Part shown: positions 27,471 through 34,882 of the stretch, piece after piece
Numbering within the stretch: the stretch's first letter is position 1
Layout: every line of letters starts with the position of its first letter
Assembly (NCBI GenBank): GCA_937873515.1
Contig: CALMYB010000007.1
Location: forward strand, 124,001 to 188,000
Length of the DNA: 64,000 nucleotides
Reading direction: 5' to 3'
DNA from: an uncultured Acidobacteriota bacterium
Lineage (GTDB): Bacteria; Acidobacteriota; Blastocatellia; Pyrinomonadales; Pyrinomonadaceae
The notes under the pieces: model-generated
What the model was told of the DNA's origin: nothing
Databases searched by the model: none
What the model saw: only the letters and a program-made list of their open reading frames with translations
Program-made: the position numbers and the translations under genes

Positions 27471-28256
27471 TCAGTCGTCTTTCGGATCTTGGATTCGTAT
27501 ATCGAATTTGCCGTATCTGAATTTTACGACGGCTCGGACGGGCGTTCGCTGCGGGGTGTCGGCAAACCAGATCGACATGCTGCCTTCGCCCTCGATAAGC
27601 CGGTTGGTACCGAAGATCCCTGGGTCAACGCGATAGCACCAGATCTTCCCGAGTTCGGTCTTTTGCCTTTCGCGTTTGACGACCGTTACCGGTATCGAAT
27701 AGATCAGGCCGGAATCGCTCACCTCTACATTGAACTTGTCGCCGACCTTCAGCGGCATCATTCTGATGCGATAGGCCGCCGAAACAAGGTCGTTCATCGG
27801 CGAACTGAGGTCAGAGGCGATGCGGCGGGGCGGACGCGTCGGATTATTCGGGTCGTTCTCGATGAACGTTACGCGCTTTTCGGCATAGTTGAAGTCGGCA
27901 ATGCTGTCGCGGATCCTTTCGCGTTGGACGTCGTGTTTCTTGGTCGCGATCACATTGAATGTTGCGGGATCGACGGTCGTCTCATAATCCTGAAGAAATG
28001 TGAAACGAAAAAGGCGCGCCAGGGTGCCTTTCGACTTCGCTTGTGATCGGATCAGGTAGTTGTCGCCCGACCGTTCGAATGAGAAAGTGATGTCCGCGAC
28101 CGCTATGCCCTGGATGATCTTGCTGACCTTTCCCTCAAACAGCAGCTTTTCGCCTACAAAAGATTCTGCAGTGGGAAGCTCCTGTGCCGCGGCAAATCCG
28201 CACGCAACGGCCGCGATCAAGAGGCCGAGCGCCAGTCTCGCAATTGGTCTGTTCAT
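27471..28256 (-). CDS. DUF3108 exported protein
   Basis: From ATG 28256 (AAAGGAA upstream) the protein is 261 residues with a signal peptide (MNRPIARLALGLLIAAVACGFA, then AAQE). The mature part fits DUF3108: GEKLLFEGKVSKIIQGIAVADITFSFE, then FLQDYETTVDPATF and the block DLSSPMNDLVSAAYRIRMMPLKVGD, ending with VKFRYGKFDIRI. The domain is a beta-barrel-like fold found in periplasmic or outer-membrane-associated proteins of unknown function. It follows the heptosyltransferase gene in the same direction, so a cell-envelope role is plausible. Confidence 0.82.
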   Translation of the reverse strand: MNRPIARLALGLLIAAVACGFAAAQELPTAESFVGEKLLFEGKVSKIIQGIAVADITFSFERSGDNYLIRSQAKSKGTLARLFRFTFLQDYETTVDPATFNVIATKKHDVQRERIRDSIADFNYAEKRVTFIENDPNNPTRPPRRIASDLSSPMNDLVSAAYRIRMMPLKVGDKFNVEVSDSGLIYSIPVTVVKRERQKTELGKIWCYRVDPGIFGTNRLIEGEGSMSIWFADTPQRTPVRAVVKFRYGKFDIRIQDPKDD

Positions 28257-28375
28257 GCAGCAAAAATTCCTTTGGGGCAAAATTCTGACAGTTGCAATAA
28301 AGAGTATAGCGGATTTCGTCCGCTTTTTGCTTCAATGTTTATTGACGCTATGTCGGGCCGTTTAGTTGCTTTTGA

Positions 28376-29407
28376 TCAGGCATCGATCCGCTTCCTTACG
28401 GCGTCGAACACAGCGTCCACAGGGATATCCATACAGATCCAATTGGAGCAGGTGCGGCGATGGCAATCGATGCGGCAATCGATGTCCGTACGTTCAACAC
28501 AAAGATCCTCCGGATCGAGGCTTCCATTGCGCCACCATTCGGTCGGCCCGAATATACCCACGACAGGTGCTGACGCCGCGATCGCAAGATGAGTCGGGCC
28601 GGTGTCGCCGCCGACATAGACGGTCGCCGCCTTTGCAAGCTCGTAAAAGCCCTTCAAGCTCGGTTGGGCAAAGATGATGCGTTCAGAGCCGGAGTTCGCT
28701 CGAACGATGTCGGCAAGGTCATTCTCGTTAGGGCCGGTTACGACGATCGGAGTAAGCCCAAGCTCATTGTCGAGTCGGTCAGCAAGTTTACCGAAGTCTG
28801 CCGCCCGCCAAAGTTTTGTGACCCAGCCGCCGGCCGGATTCAAGATCGCGAACTTTCGGCCATTTGTTTTGGCGATCAACTCGTTAGCTTCCGCGCGGTG
28901 TTGTTCTTCCGTCGAGATCGGGAACTCGATCGTGACGGATGCGTCAAAGCCGATCGCTGCAGCGGCAAGGGCCAGGTTCTTTCTGATTACGTGGATCTTT
29001 GGCTCTATCTTTACCGTGTCGGTGTAGAAGATGCGTCCGGCGGGTTCGCGCATCCCGTTTTTATCGAAGCCCCAACGCCGCTTTGCGGCCGACACCTGAG
29101 TTGCTACCGCCGACTTGATAAGTCCCTGCAGGTCGATCGCGATGTCGTATTTAGACCGGCGGATGTCGCGTGCCTGCCGTGACATCTCGATCAGGATATC
29201 TTCGATCCTCCGTCCGCCTTTGAAGGCTCGCGTGTTGACCTCGATAAGGTCATCGATCATCGGATTGCCGCGGAGTATCTCCGCAGAACGCTGTTCAGCT
29301 ACCCAAGAGACGTGAGCGTCCGGCAGATGCCGTTTTATTGCGGCAAGGACGGGCAGGGAATGAATTATATCGCCGATCGCGCTTAGGCGGACGATGAGAA
29401 TATTCAC
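28376..29407 (-). CDS. ADP-heptose:LPS heptosyltransferase, GT9
   Basis: The 343-residue enzyme is a glycosyltransferase family 9 member of the WaaC/WaaF type. It starts MNILIVRLSAIGDIIHSLPVLAAI and has DIAIDLQGLIKSA, ILNPAGGWVTKLWRAADFGKLA, and the nucleotide-sugar site YVGGDTGPTHLAIAASAPVVGIFGPT. The C-terminal cysteine cluster (DCRIDCHRRTCSNWICM) is typical of the family. It would add a heptose to the lipid A-Kdo core on the inner face of the cytoplasmic membrane, which implies a diderm envelope. Confidence 0.88.
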   Translation of the reverse strand: MNILIVRLSAIGDIIHSLPVLAAIKRHLPDAHVSWVAEQRSAEILRGNPMIDDLIEVNTRAFKGGRRIEDILIEMSRQARDIRRSKYDIAIDLQGLIKSAVATQVSAAKRRWGFDKNGMREPAGRIFYTDTVKIEPKIHVIRKNLALAAAAIGFDASVTIEFPISTEEQHRAEANELIAKTNGRKFAILNPAGGWVTKLWRAADFGKLADRLDNELGLTPIVVTGPNENDLADIVRANSGSERIIFAQPSLKGFYELAKAATVYVGGDTGPTHLAIAASAPVVGIFGPTEWWRNGSLDPEDLCVERTDIDCRIDCHRRTCSNWICMDIPVDAVFDAVRKRIDA

Positions 29408-29457
29408 GATCTATATCGTAGTTCGAAAGTGTGAAAAATGCACCGCCGGACGTCGAT

Positions 29458-29889
29458 CTAGCTTGTGTGGTCGAGCGTGATGCGCCAGCCTTCCTTGAAT
29501 TTTCTAAAGACAAGTGTGAATTTGCCGTGAGGGGCATCTTTGGCACGCTGCAGATGCCAAGAACCGAGTACGATGGCCGCATCCTTTGAAAGGATCGTCA
29601 TCTCAAGATCGGAAAAGGTCAACGAGCCCATTTTCTCGCGCGTGTCGTAGCCCTTCTTATAGCGGTCGAGCGTGGCTTGCCAGCCTCGTGTGACCGTATC
29701 ACCAGAAACAAAAGTGAGCTTTTCGGAGACCCAATAGCCTCTCATATAGCCCTCAATGTCGCCCTTGTTCCAAGCCGCGGCCTGGTCATCCATCACCTTC
29801 AGGATCGCCGTCTCGGCGTTCGACTCTTGCGCAAACGAAGCGCCTGCCAAAAGGAGAATTATCGTTGTTCCAAATAGCAGACGCTTCAT
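29458..29889 (-). CDS. Exported NTF2-like (SnoaL/DUF4440) protein
   Basis: The 143-residue protein has a signal peptide (MKRLLFGTTIILLLAGASFA) and one NTF2-like domain of the DUF4440 type: ILKVMDDQAAAWNKGDIEGYMRGYW, then GDTVTRGWQATLDRYKKGYDT and the strand pair VLGSWHLQRAK and GKFTLVFRKFKEGWRITLDHTS. These folds bind small molecules or act as enzymes; no catalytic residues can be assigned. It stands between the heptosyltransferase and the peptidoglycan-binding protein on the same strand. Confidence 0.8.
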   Translation of the reverse strand: MKRLLFGTTIILLLAGASFAQESNAETAILKVMDDQAAAWNKGDIEGYMRGYWVSEKLTFVSGDTVTRGWQATLDRYKKGYDTREKMGSLTFSDLEMTILSKDAAIVLGSWHLQRAKDAPHGKFTLVFRKFKEGWRITLDHTS

Positions 29890-29908
29890 AATTGTTGTTC
29901 CTCGCAGG

Positions 29909-30580
29909 CTAGTCTTTCTTCGAGTCTTTCGATTCGTTATAGACCTTCATCGCCTCAACGTTCGCCTTTTGCTCGTCTGTAAGGGCGATGCCCATTTTTT
30001 CGAGCGTTGCGGCATTCAGCGTTTTTGATTCGCCGAGGCCGTTCGCCTTTTTATATTCACCGAGAGCGTTGCGAAAGGCATCGCTGAACTTGCCGTCGAT
30101 CTCGCCGGTGAAGAGCTTCTGGTCTTGTAGGATCTTCTGTGCGGCCTTGATCTGATCGGCGTTTGCTCGGAATGGGGCGGGCCGCTTGTGGCCATCATGA
30201 GATGAGGTTGCGTCCTCCGCCTTCTTTTCAGTCGCTTTTCCGAGCTGGTGGTCGGTCAGCGGGATGTTCATCTTTTCAAGCGTTGCTTTGTCGAACTTTC
30301 CATTCACGTCGAGGCTGTTCGCCTTCTGATAGCTGCGGATCGCCTCGCGTGTCTCATTCGTGTACTTGCCCGTAGCTTCGCCGACCAGCAGTTTTGCGTC
30401 GATCAGAACCTGCTGGCCGCTCTTTACCTGTGCGGCCGTAGGCCTAAAGACGGGGCCGCGCGGCTTCGACTTACTTGTTTTGGCCGTGGAAGCAGCAGCC
30501 GTGGAAGATCCCGTTTCCTGAGCCGAAATGCCGATGGCGAACAGCAACAAGACGGATAGTAGCAAACCAATTTTTTTCAT
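29909..30580 (-). CDS. Exported protein with two peptidoglycan-binding-like domains
   Basis: The 223-residue protein has a signal peptide (MKKIGLLLSVLLLFAIGISA), a basic low-complexity linker, and two PGBD-1-like domains. The first contains GQQVLIDAKLLVGEATGKYTNETREAIRSYQKAN; the second contains AQKILQDQKLFTGEIDGKF and ALGEYKKANGLGES. Each ends in a TLEKMGI-type motif. The domains usually anchor proteins to peptidoglycan. No catalytic domain is attached, so it is probably a structural or adaptor protein of the periplasm. Confidence 0.8.
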   Translation of the reverse strand: MKKIGLLLSVLLLFAIGISAQETGSSTAAASTAKTSKSKPRGPVFRPTAAQVKSGQQVLIDAKLLVGEATGKYTNETREAIRSYQKANSLDVNGKFDKATLEKMNIPLTDHQLGKATEKKAEDATSSHDGHKRPAPFRANADQIKAAQKILQDQKLFTGEIDGKFSDAFRNALGEYKKANGLGESKTLNAATLEKMGIALTDEQKANVEAMKVYNESKDSKKD

Positions 30581-30648
30581 AATTTGTTTTTCAGCCTATT
30601 TTGAGATCGTGTGATGCGAGAAAAGTATCTATCGCGTTCGGCGATAAG

Positions 30649-31530
30649 TCAAGATTTCCGAGCACTGCGGCTCGCCGCGGCCGGCCAGAGCCCTGAGTAA
30701 ACGAATTCCGCGCTTCCGGTGATGACGACCTCATCGTCAGCAGTGCGCCAGTCGACCTTTGTAATGCCGCCAGGCGAATGGACATCGACCTTCCGTTCGG
30801 TCTTGAGCTGAAGAGCGGACAAGACAGCGGCTCCGACGGAACAAGTGCCCGATGCTGACGTTTCTCCGGCACCGCGTTCCCAAATACGGATCTCGACATT
30901 ATGACGATCGACAACACGGACAAATACCATGTTAACCCTACTCGGGAAACGCTCGTGGCTTTCGATCCGCGGCCCGATCGCACGCCAATCGAGTTCGAAA
31001 TCCGGCACGAACATACAGGCGACCGGATTGCCGACGTTGACCGCAGATATCGTTAGCGTAGAATCGCCGACCAAGATAGGTTCGTTGACCACGGCATCAA
31101 CTTCTCTTGCCGTGATCATCGGGATCTCGCTGCTGGAAAACTTCGGTCTGCCGATCTCGGACGCAAAATCAAATTTGACATCGTTGTCGTTCTTCAAGAG
31201 AACAAAGCTCTTGATGCCGGACCTAGTTCTAAGACGCAGATTCTCGCCCGTGGATCGGCCGGCCTTGACCAAATGTGCGGCGGCGCAACGAGTGCCGTTG
31301 CCGGAAAACGTTGCGATCGAACCGTCGGGATTTATGATCTCGCAGTCATAGTCGGCGATGTCGCCGTCAAGCTTCGACAAAAGGGCGACACCGTCAGCAC
31401 CGGCTCCGGTGTGACGATCGCATATCGCCCTTACGAATTGCGATGTATCTTTCCCGATCGCGGGAGTACGTTCAAGGACGATGTAATCGTTCTCAAAACC
31501 GTGAAATTTGGTAAAAGGGATATCCGTCAT
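30649..31530 (-). CDS. DapF-family protein lacking both catalytic cysteines
   Basis: From ATG 31530 the protein is 293 residues and aligns along the diaminopimelate epimerase family: FTKFHGFENDYIVLE at the N-terminus, NPDGSIATFSGNGTRCAAAHL, NVGNPVACMFV and WERGAGETSASGTCSVGAA. In authentic DapF the first catalytic cysteine precedes GNG (QCGNG) and the second sits in ACG[ST]G. Here both positions are serine (FSGNG and ASGT); a cysteine occurs three residues after the second site. The reading is clear on the DNA (TCC and TCG codons). DapF converts LL- to meso-diaminopimelate for lysine and peptidoglycan. This homologue may have another reaction, as Cys/Ser changes in the related proline racemase family alter activity. 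An upstream TTG start is unlikely. Confidence 0.8.
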   Translation of the reverse strand: MTDIPFTKFHGFENDYIVLERTPAIGKDTSQFVRAICDRHTGAGADGVALLSKLDGDIADYDCEIINPDGSIATFSGNGTRCAAAHLVKAGRSTGENLRLRTRSGIKSFVLLKNDNDVKFDFASEIGRPKFSSSEIPMITAREVDAVVNEPILVGDSTLTISAVNVGNPVACMFVPDFELDWRAIGPRIESHERFPSRVNMVFVRVVDRHNVEIRIWERGAGETSASGTCSVGAAVLSALQLKTERKVDVHSPGGITKVDWRTADDEVVITGSAEFVYSGLWPAAASRSARKS

Positions 31531-31592
31531 CCTTTTGTTGGGAAAAATACCCGCCTGATCATTTTGCTTAATATTTGTGGCCTGAACCGCGG

Positions 31593-32639
31593 CTAATCGA
31601 CCCAATCCGCAATGAACACATTCGTGTCGCCGGGGTGAGCCGCATTGCGATTCGAACCAAAGACGAGTTTCTTGCCGTCGGGTGAGAACATCGGGAATCC
31701 GTCGAACGAATCGTTGAACGTAACGCGTTCGAGGCCGGTTCCGTCGATGTTGATCACAGCTAGGTCAAAATTCCGCTTCTTCGGGTCGGTAGCGAAGTAA
31801 TTCGTGCAAAAGATGATCCGCTTGCCGTCCGGCGTGAAATACGGAGCAAAACTTGCAACTCCAAGGTTTGTGACCTGGCGTTTGTTCGAGCCGTCCGCAT
31901 TCATTACCCAGACCTCAAAGACCATTGGCACGATGAGGTGTTCTTTCAGATACTGCTTGTCACGCTCGATGAGTTTCGGGTCGGTCGGGTGCGAACCGCG
32001 ATAGACGATCATTTTGCTGTCCGGCGAAAAGAACGCACCGCCGTCGTAGCCTGGTTCGTGCGTAAGGCGTTTTACGTTCTTGCCGTTCGTGTCCATCGAG
32101 TACAGCTCGAGGTCGCCATCACGTTCAGACGTGAATACGATCTTCTTGCCGTTGGGGCTTATCGTTGCTTCGGCGTCATAGCCGGGCGTATCGGTCAGCT
32201 TCTTCAGACCGCTGCCGTCCGCGTTCGCGGTATAGATGTCGTAATCAGGATAGACGGCCCAAACGTAGCCTTTCGAGAAATCGGGGTTTGGCGGACAATC
32301 CTTCGAGCCCCCGCGGGTCGAGGCATAGAGGATCTTCTTTCCGCCCTTGAAGAAATACGAACACGTCGTCCGGCCTTCTCCATCGGAGACCTGTTTTACG
32401 TTCGAACCATCGACATTCATCGTATAGATCTGATCGCATTTGTGCTCGTCGCGTTTTGACTGAAAGATCAAACGCTTGCCGTCAGACGAGAAGTAAGCTT
32501 CCGCATTTTCACCTCCGAACGTCAGCTGCTTGATGTTGGCGAGGTGCTTTTCGCCCTCGACCTTTAGGGAGGTGTTTTGAGCTGCGAAATTGACGCTAAG
32601 AACAAGTATAGAAACGAATAACAAGACTGAATACTTCAT
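31593..32639 (-). CDS. Exported TolB-like beta-propeller (PD40) protein
   Basis: The 348-residue protein has a signal peptide (MKYSVLLFVSILVLSVNFAA) and about six PD40/WD40-like repeats of the TolB type. Examples are AEAYFSSDGKRLIFQSKRD, AEATISPNGKKIVFTSERDG, GGAFFSPDSKMIVYRGSH and PYFTPDGKRIIFCTNY, each followed by an I/V-x-x-M-N-x-DG block. Such propellers mediate protein contacts in the periplasm. It is not adjacent to tol-pal genes, so it is a TolB-like protein of unknown partner rather than TolB itself. Confidence 0.85.
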   Translation of the reverse strand: MKYSVLLFVSILVLSVNFAAQNTSLKVEGEKHLANIKQLTFGGENAEAYFSSDGKRLIFQSKRDEHKCDQIYTMNVDGSNVKQVSDGEGRTTCSYFFKGGKKILYASTRGGSKDCPPNPDFSKGYVWAVYPDYDIYTANADGSGLKKLTDTPGYDAEATISPNGKKIVFTSERDGDLELYSMDTNGKNVKRLTHEPGYDGGAFFSPDSKMIVYRGSHPTDPKLIERDKQYLKEHLIVPMVFEVWVMNADGSNKRQVTNLGVASFAPYFTPDGKRIIFCTNYFATDPKKRNFDLAVINIDGTGLERVTFNDSFDGFPMFSPDGKKLVFGSNRNAAHPGDTNVFIADWVD

Positions 32640-32748
32640 ATACCCTTGAATATAGCATTCCGACCATTGCGGACGTGAAACCGAAATCAGTATTTTGGCG
32701 AATTCTGGTTATAAGCAGAAGCCTCGTTTCGGTTTCTAGCGGCAGCTT

Positions 32749-33606
32749 ATGACACTTAAAACAAAGAAAGACGTCCTTGATTGGTACGAAGCTCAGCCCT
32801 CAAGCCTTACTCCGGGCTTTTTGTCGGGCATCCGGTGGGCCGAAGTGCGGCGGCATCGCTTCCCAAAGGAACTTGTTCCGGTGCTTTTCTATATGCGGGA
32901 CGTCGAGAGCCTGACGGATATGTATTATCGCGAACTTCGGCGAACGCCGACCGGCCGCGACCCGCATATTTCCAAGTTTATGGAACGTTGGGGCGAAGAA
33001 GAACTCGTACACGGTCAACTGTTGAATCGTTTCCTGAACGAGTTGGGCTACGAAACTGACGGTGCGTGGCAAGACAGCGTTCGGGCCTCAGTGGGCCGGT
33101 TTTACAAGGCCCATACTTACGCAATCACAACTCTAACGAATCTTATCGGCAAGCAATTCGCCGGGACACATATGATGTTCGGAGCGATCAACGAATTGAC
33201 GACGGGTCAAGGGTATCGGCGATTGATGGCAAAGGCGGATCATCCGGTGCTTACGCCAATTCTTCGGGCGATCCTTCGCGAAGAGTCGCTGCACACCCAC
33301 TTCTACTCGAGATGTGCCCGCATCGAGCTTCGGGATCGCCCGATCTCCCGCAAGCTCGCTCGGTTCGTGATCGACCATTTTTGGGAACCGGTCGGCGGCA
33401 GTGCCCTTGGACAGGACCGCTCAAACTACACGATCGCGCAGCTCTTTGGCGATGATGAGGGACGGCGAGTGATCGATTCCACCGTTACGCAGCGGTTGAG
33501 GAACTTTCCAGGGTTCTCAGGCATTACGGCAATAAATACGGCCGCGGAGAACTGCATACGAGCGGGACAACTTGTTCCTTCCTCGGCGATCTATTCCGCC
33601 TTGTAG
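32749..33606 (+). CDS. Ferritin-like di-iron protein, acyl-ACP desaturase-like
   Basis: The 285-residue helical protein shows the four-helix di-iron ligand pattern: Glu at ~53 (DVESLTDMYY), ExxH at ~85-88 (EEELVHGQLL), Glu at ~148 (FGAINELTTGQGY) and ExxH at ~179-182 (EESLHTHFY). The order E, ExxH, E, ExxH is that of soluble acyl-ACP desaturases and related oxygenases. A lipid desaturase or another O2-dependent oxidation is therefore likely; the substrate cannot be told. It overlaps the convergent MBL gene by 16 bases. Confidence 0.75.
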   Translation: MTLKTKKDVLDWYEAQPSSLTPGFLSGIRWAEVRRHRFPKELVPVLFYMRDVESLTDMYYRELRRTPTGRDPHISKFMERWGEEELVHGQLLNRFLNELGYETDGAWQDSVRASVGRFYKAHTYAITTLTNLIGKQFAGTHMMFGAINELTTGQGYRRLMAKADHPVLTPILRAILREESLHTHFYSRCARIELRDRPISRKLARFVIDHFWEPVGGSALGQDRSNYTIAQLFGDDEGRRVIDSTVTQRLRNFPGFSGITAINTAAENCIRAGQLVPSSAIYSAL

Positions 33607-34583
33607 ATCTCGATGCCACCGCTAGACTCGACCGAAACGCGGCCGTTTCCGTGAGCATAATCGAGATGCGCTATCGCTTCGGATATTGCCAGAAACCGAT
33701 GAACGCCGTGGTCGAAAGAGTCTGGAAACAGCCTCTTTGCCACCTCAAAGGCCGTTGAACCACCGCCGACGAGCGATATCACCTTCTTTTGGCGTTCGTC
33801 GATCGAGCGGACATAGCGATGAAAGATCTCGTCGAAGTCGGTTATCGATCCGCCGTGTCCGCCATAGGCAAGCGTCGGCGAAAGTGAACGGATCCGTGCG
33901 AGCGAGACGAGATATTCAGCAAGGGCGGGGAATCGCTTCGTCCGATCGTGCGGATCGGGGGCGAGCATCGGATTGGGGGTTATTCGCTTCAGGACACAGT
34001 CACCGCAGATGATCGTCCGATCCGCAGCACGAAGAAACGAACACGAACCGGGCGTGTGTCCGGGTGTGTGGAGTACGGTCAGCGACCCGCCGTCGAACTC
34101 GAGTTCCATCTCGTCCTGCAGATGTTCGTATTCGCTTTCGCTAAGCGAATCCGTCAAAAGGCTGATCTCGGAATAAAGCCCCTGCATCTCGTCGAAAATG
34201 CGGGCCGGGACACCGCTGCGCAGCAGGAGATCGCGATGCTCGTCCTGCGCGAGGCGGCCGAAAAGATGGCCGGTCTCCCATTCGTGAACGAATACCTCTG
34301 CGTTCAAGGCCTGGTCGCGGACCTTTTTTGCGAGGCCGCAATGATCTTCGTGCGAATGTGTAAGGACGATCCGTCGAATGTCTTTGAAGGATAATCCTTC
34401 GCGTCCGAGGCCTTCAGACAGAGCCTTTTCGGCTTCCGCGGTCTTAGGACCAACATCAATGAGCGTTATCGGATCCTCGCGGATCAGATAAACATTGACA
34501 TCTCCGACATAGAACGGCGTCGGGATAGAGATCGGAATGATTTGCATAAGATGAGCAGGCGTTACGACCTCAATTCCGAACAT
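33591..34583 (-). CDS. MBL-fold metallo-hydrolase
   Basis: The 330-residue protein (or 318 residues from Met at 34547) is a metallo-beta-lactamase-fold hydrolase. The metal motif is LTHSHEDHCG, followed by the distal His in VLHTPGHTPGSCSF, the Asp in IICGDCVLK and the final His in LAYGGHGG. A C-terminal winged-helix-like segment (AFEVAKRLFPDSFDHGVHRFLAISEAIAHLDYAHGNGRV) is the LACTB2/BLACT-WH type. Substrates of this group include nucleic acids and thioesters, so the substrate is open. Neither start has a clear ribosome binding site. Confidence 0.85.
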   Translation of the reverse strand: MFGIEVVTPAHLMQIIPISIPTPFYVGDVNVYLIREDPITLIDVGPKTAEAEKALSEGLGREGLSFKDIRRIVLTHSHEDHCGLAKKVRDQALNAEVFVHEWETGHLFGRLAQDEHRDLLLRSGVPARIFDEMQGLYSEISLLTDSLSESEYEHLQDEMELEFDGGSLTVLHTPGHTPGSCSFLRAADRTIICGDCVLKRITPNPMLAPDPHDRTKRFPALAEYLVSLARIRSLSPTLAYGGHGGSITDFDEIFHRYVRSIDERQKKVISLVGGGSTAFEVAKRLFPDSFDHGVHRFLAISEAIAHLDYAHGNGRVSVESSGGIEIYKAE

Positions 34584-34648
34584 ATTGTACGGCGAGTTGC
34601 TGCATCTGCTAAGCCTCGTGAATTCTTTTCGCGAAATTCTCTAAAAAC

Positions 34649-34696
34649 CGAAGATTTTTACTTGCTTAAATCACTCATTTAGAGTAAAACTTCGGA
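34649..34696. promoter_or_regulatory. Long inverted repeat in the divergent MBL/Oar gap
   Basis: The arms CCGAAGATTTTTACT and AGTAAAACTTCGG pair over 13 positions with a two-base bulge, and the loop can pair further (CTTAAAT with ATTTAG). It lies 66 bases before the MBL gene and about 190 before the Oar receptor. It could be an operator, or an mRNA hairpin. Nothing else is seen in the 299-base gap 34584-34882 apart from an AAGGAG-like site before ATG 34883. Confidence 0.45.
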
Positions 34697-34882
34697 AGTT
34701 AATCTTTCTTTTCAAAACTGTGGCAGCAAACAGGTTCCGTGCAAGATGAAGGTCATCTTTGGAACTAACGCTTATCCGGCCATCTCTACGTATGGTGCAG
34801 CCTAAAATGGCTTGCTAAAACCGGCATCCCAAACAGGTTTGAAGCCCAAAAATTTCTGAGGTACATAAGGAGAATCGCTCAA

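Noticed and set aside
31531-31605. Extended N-terminus of the DapF homologue from TTG 31605
   Set aside because: The extra 25 residues do not resemble the family and overlap the previous gene; ATG 31530 fits the conserved FTKFHG start.
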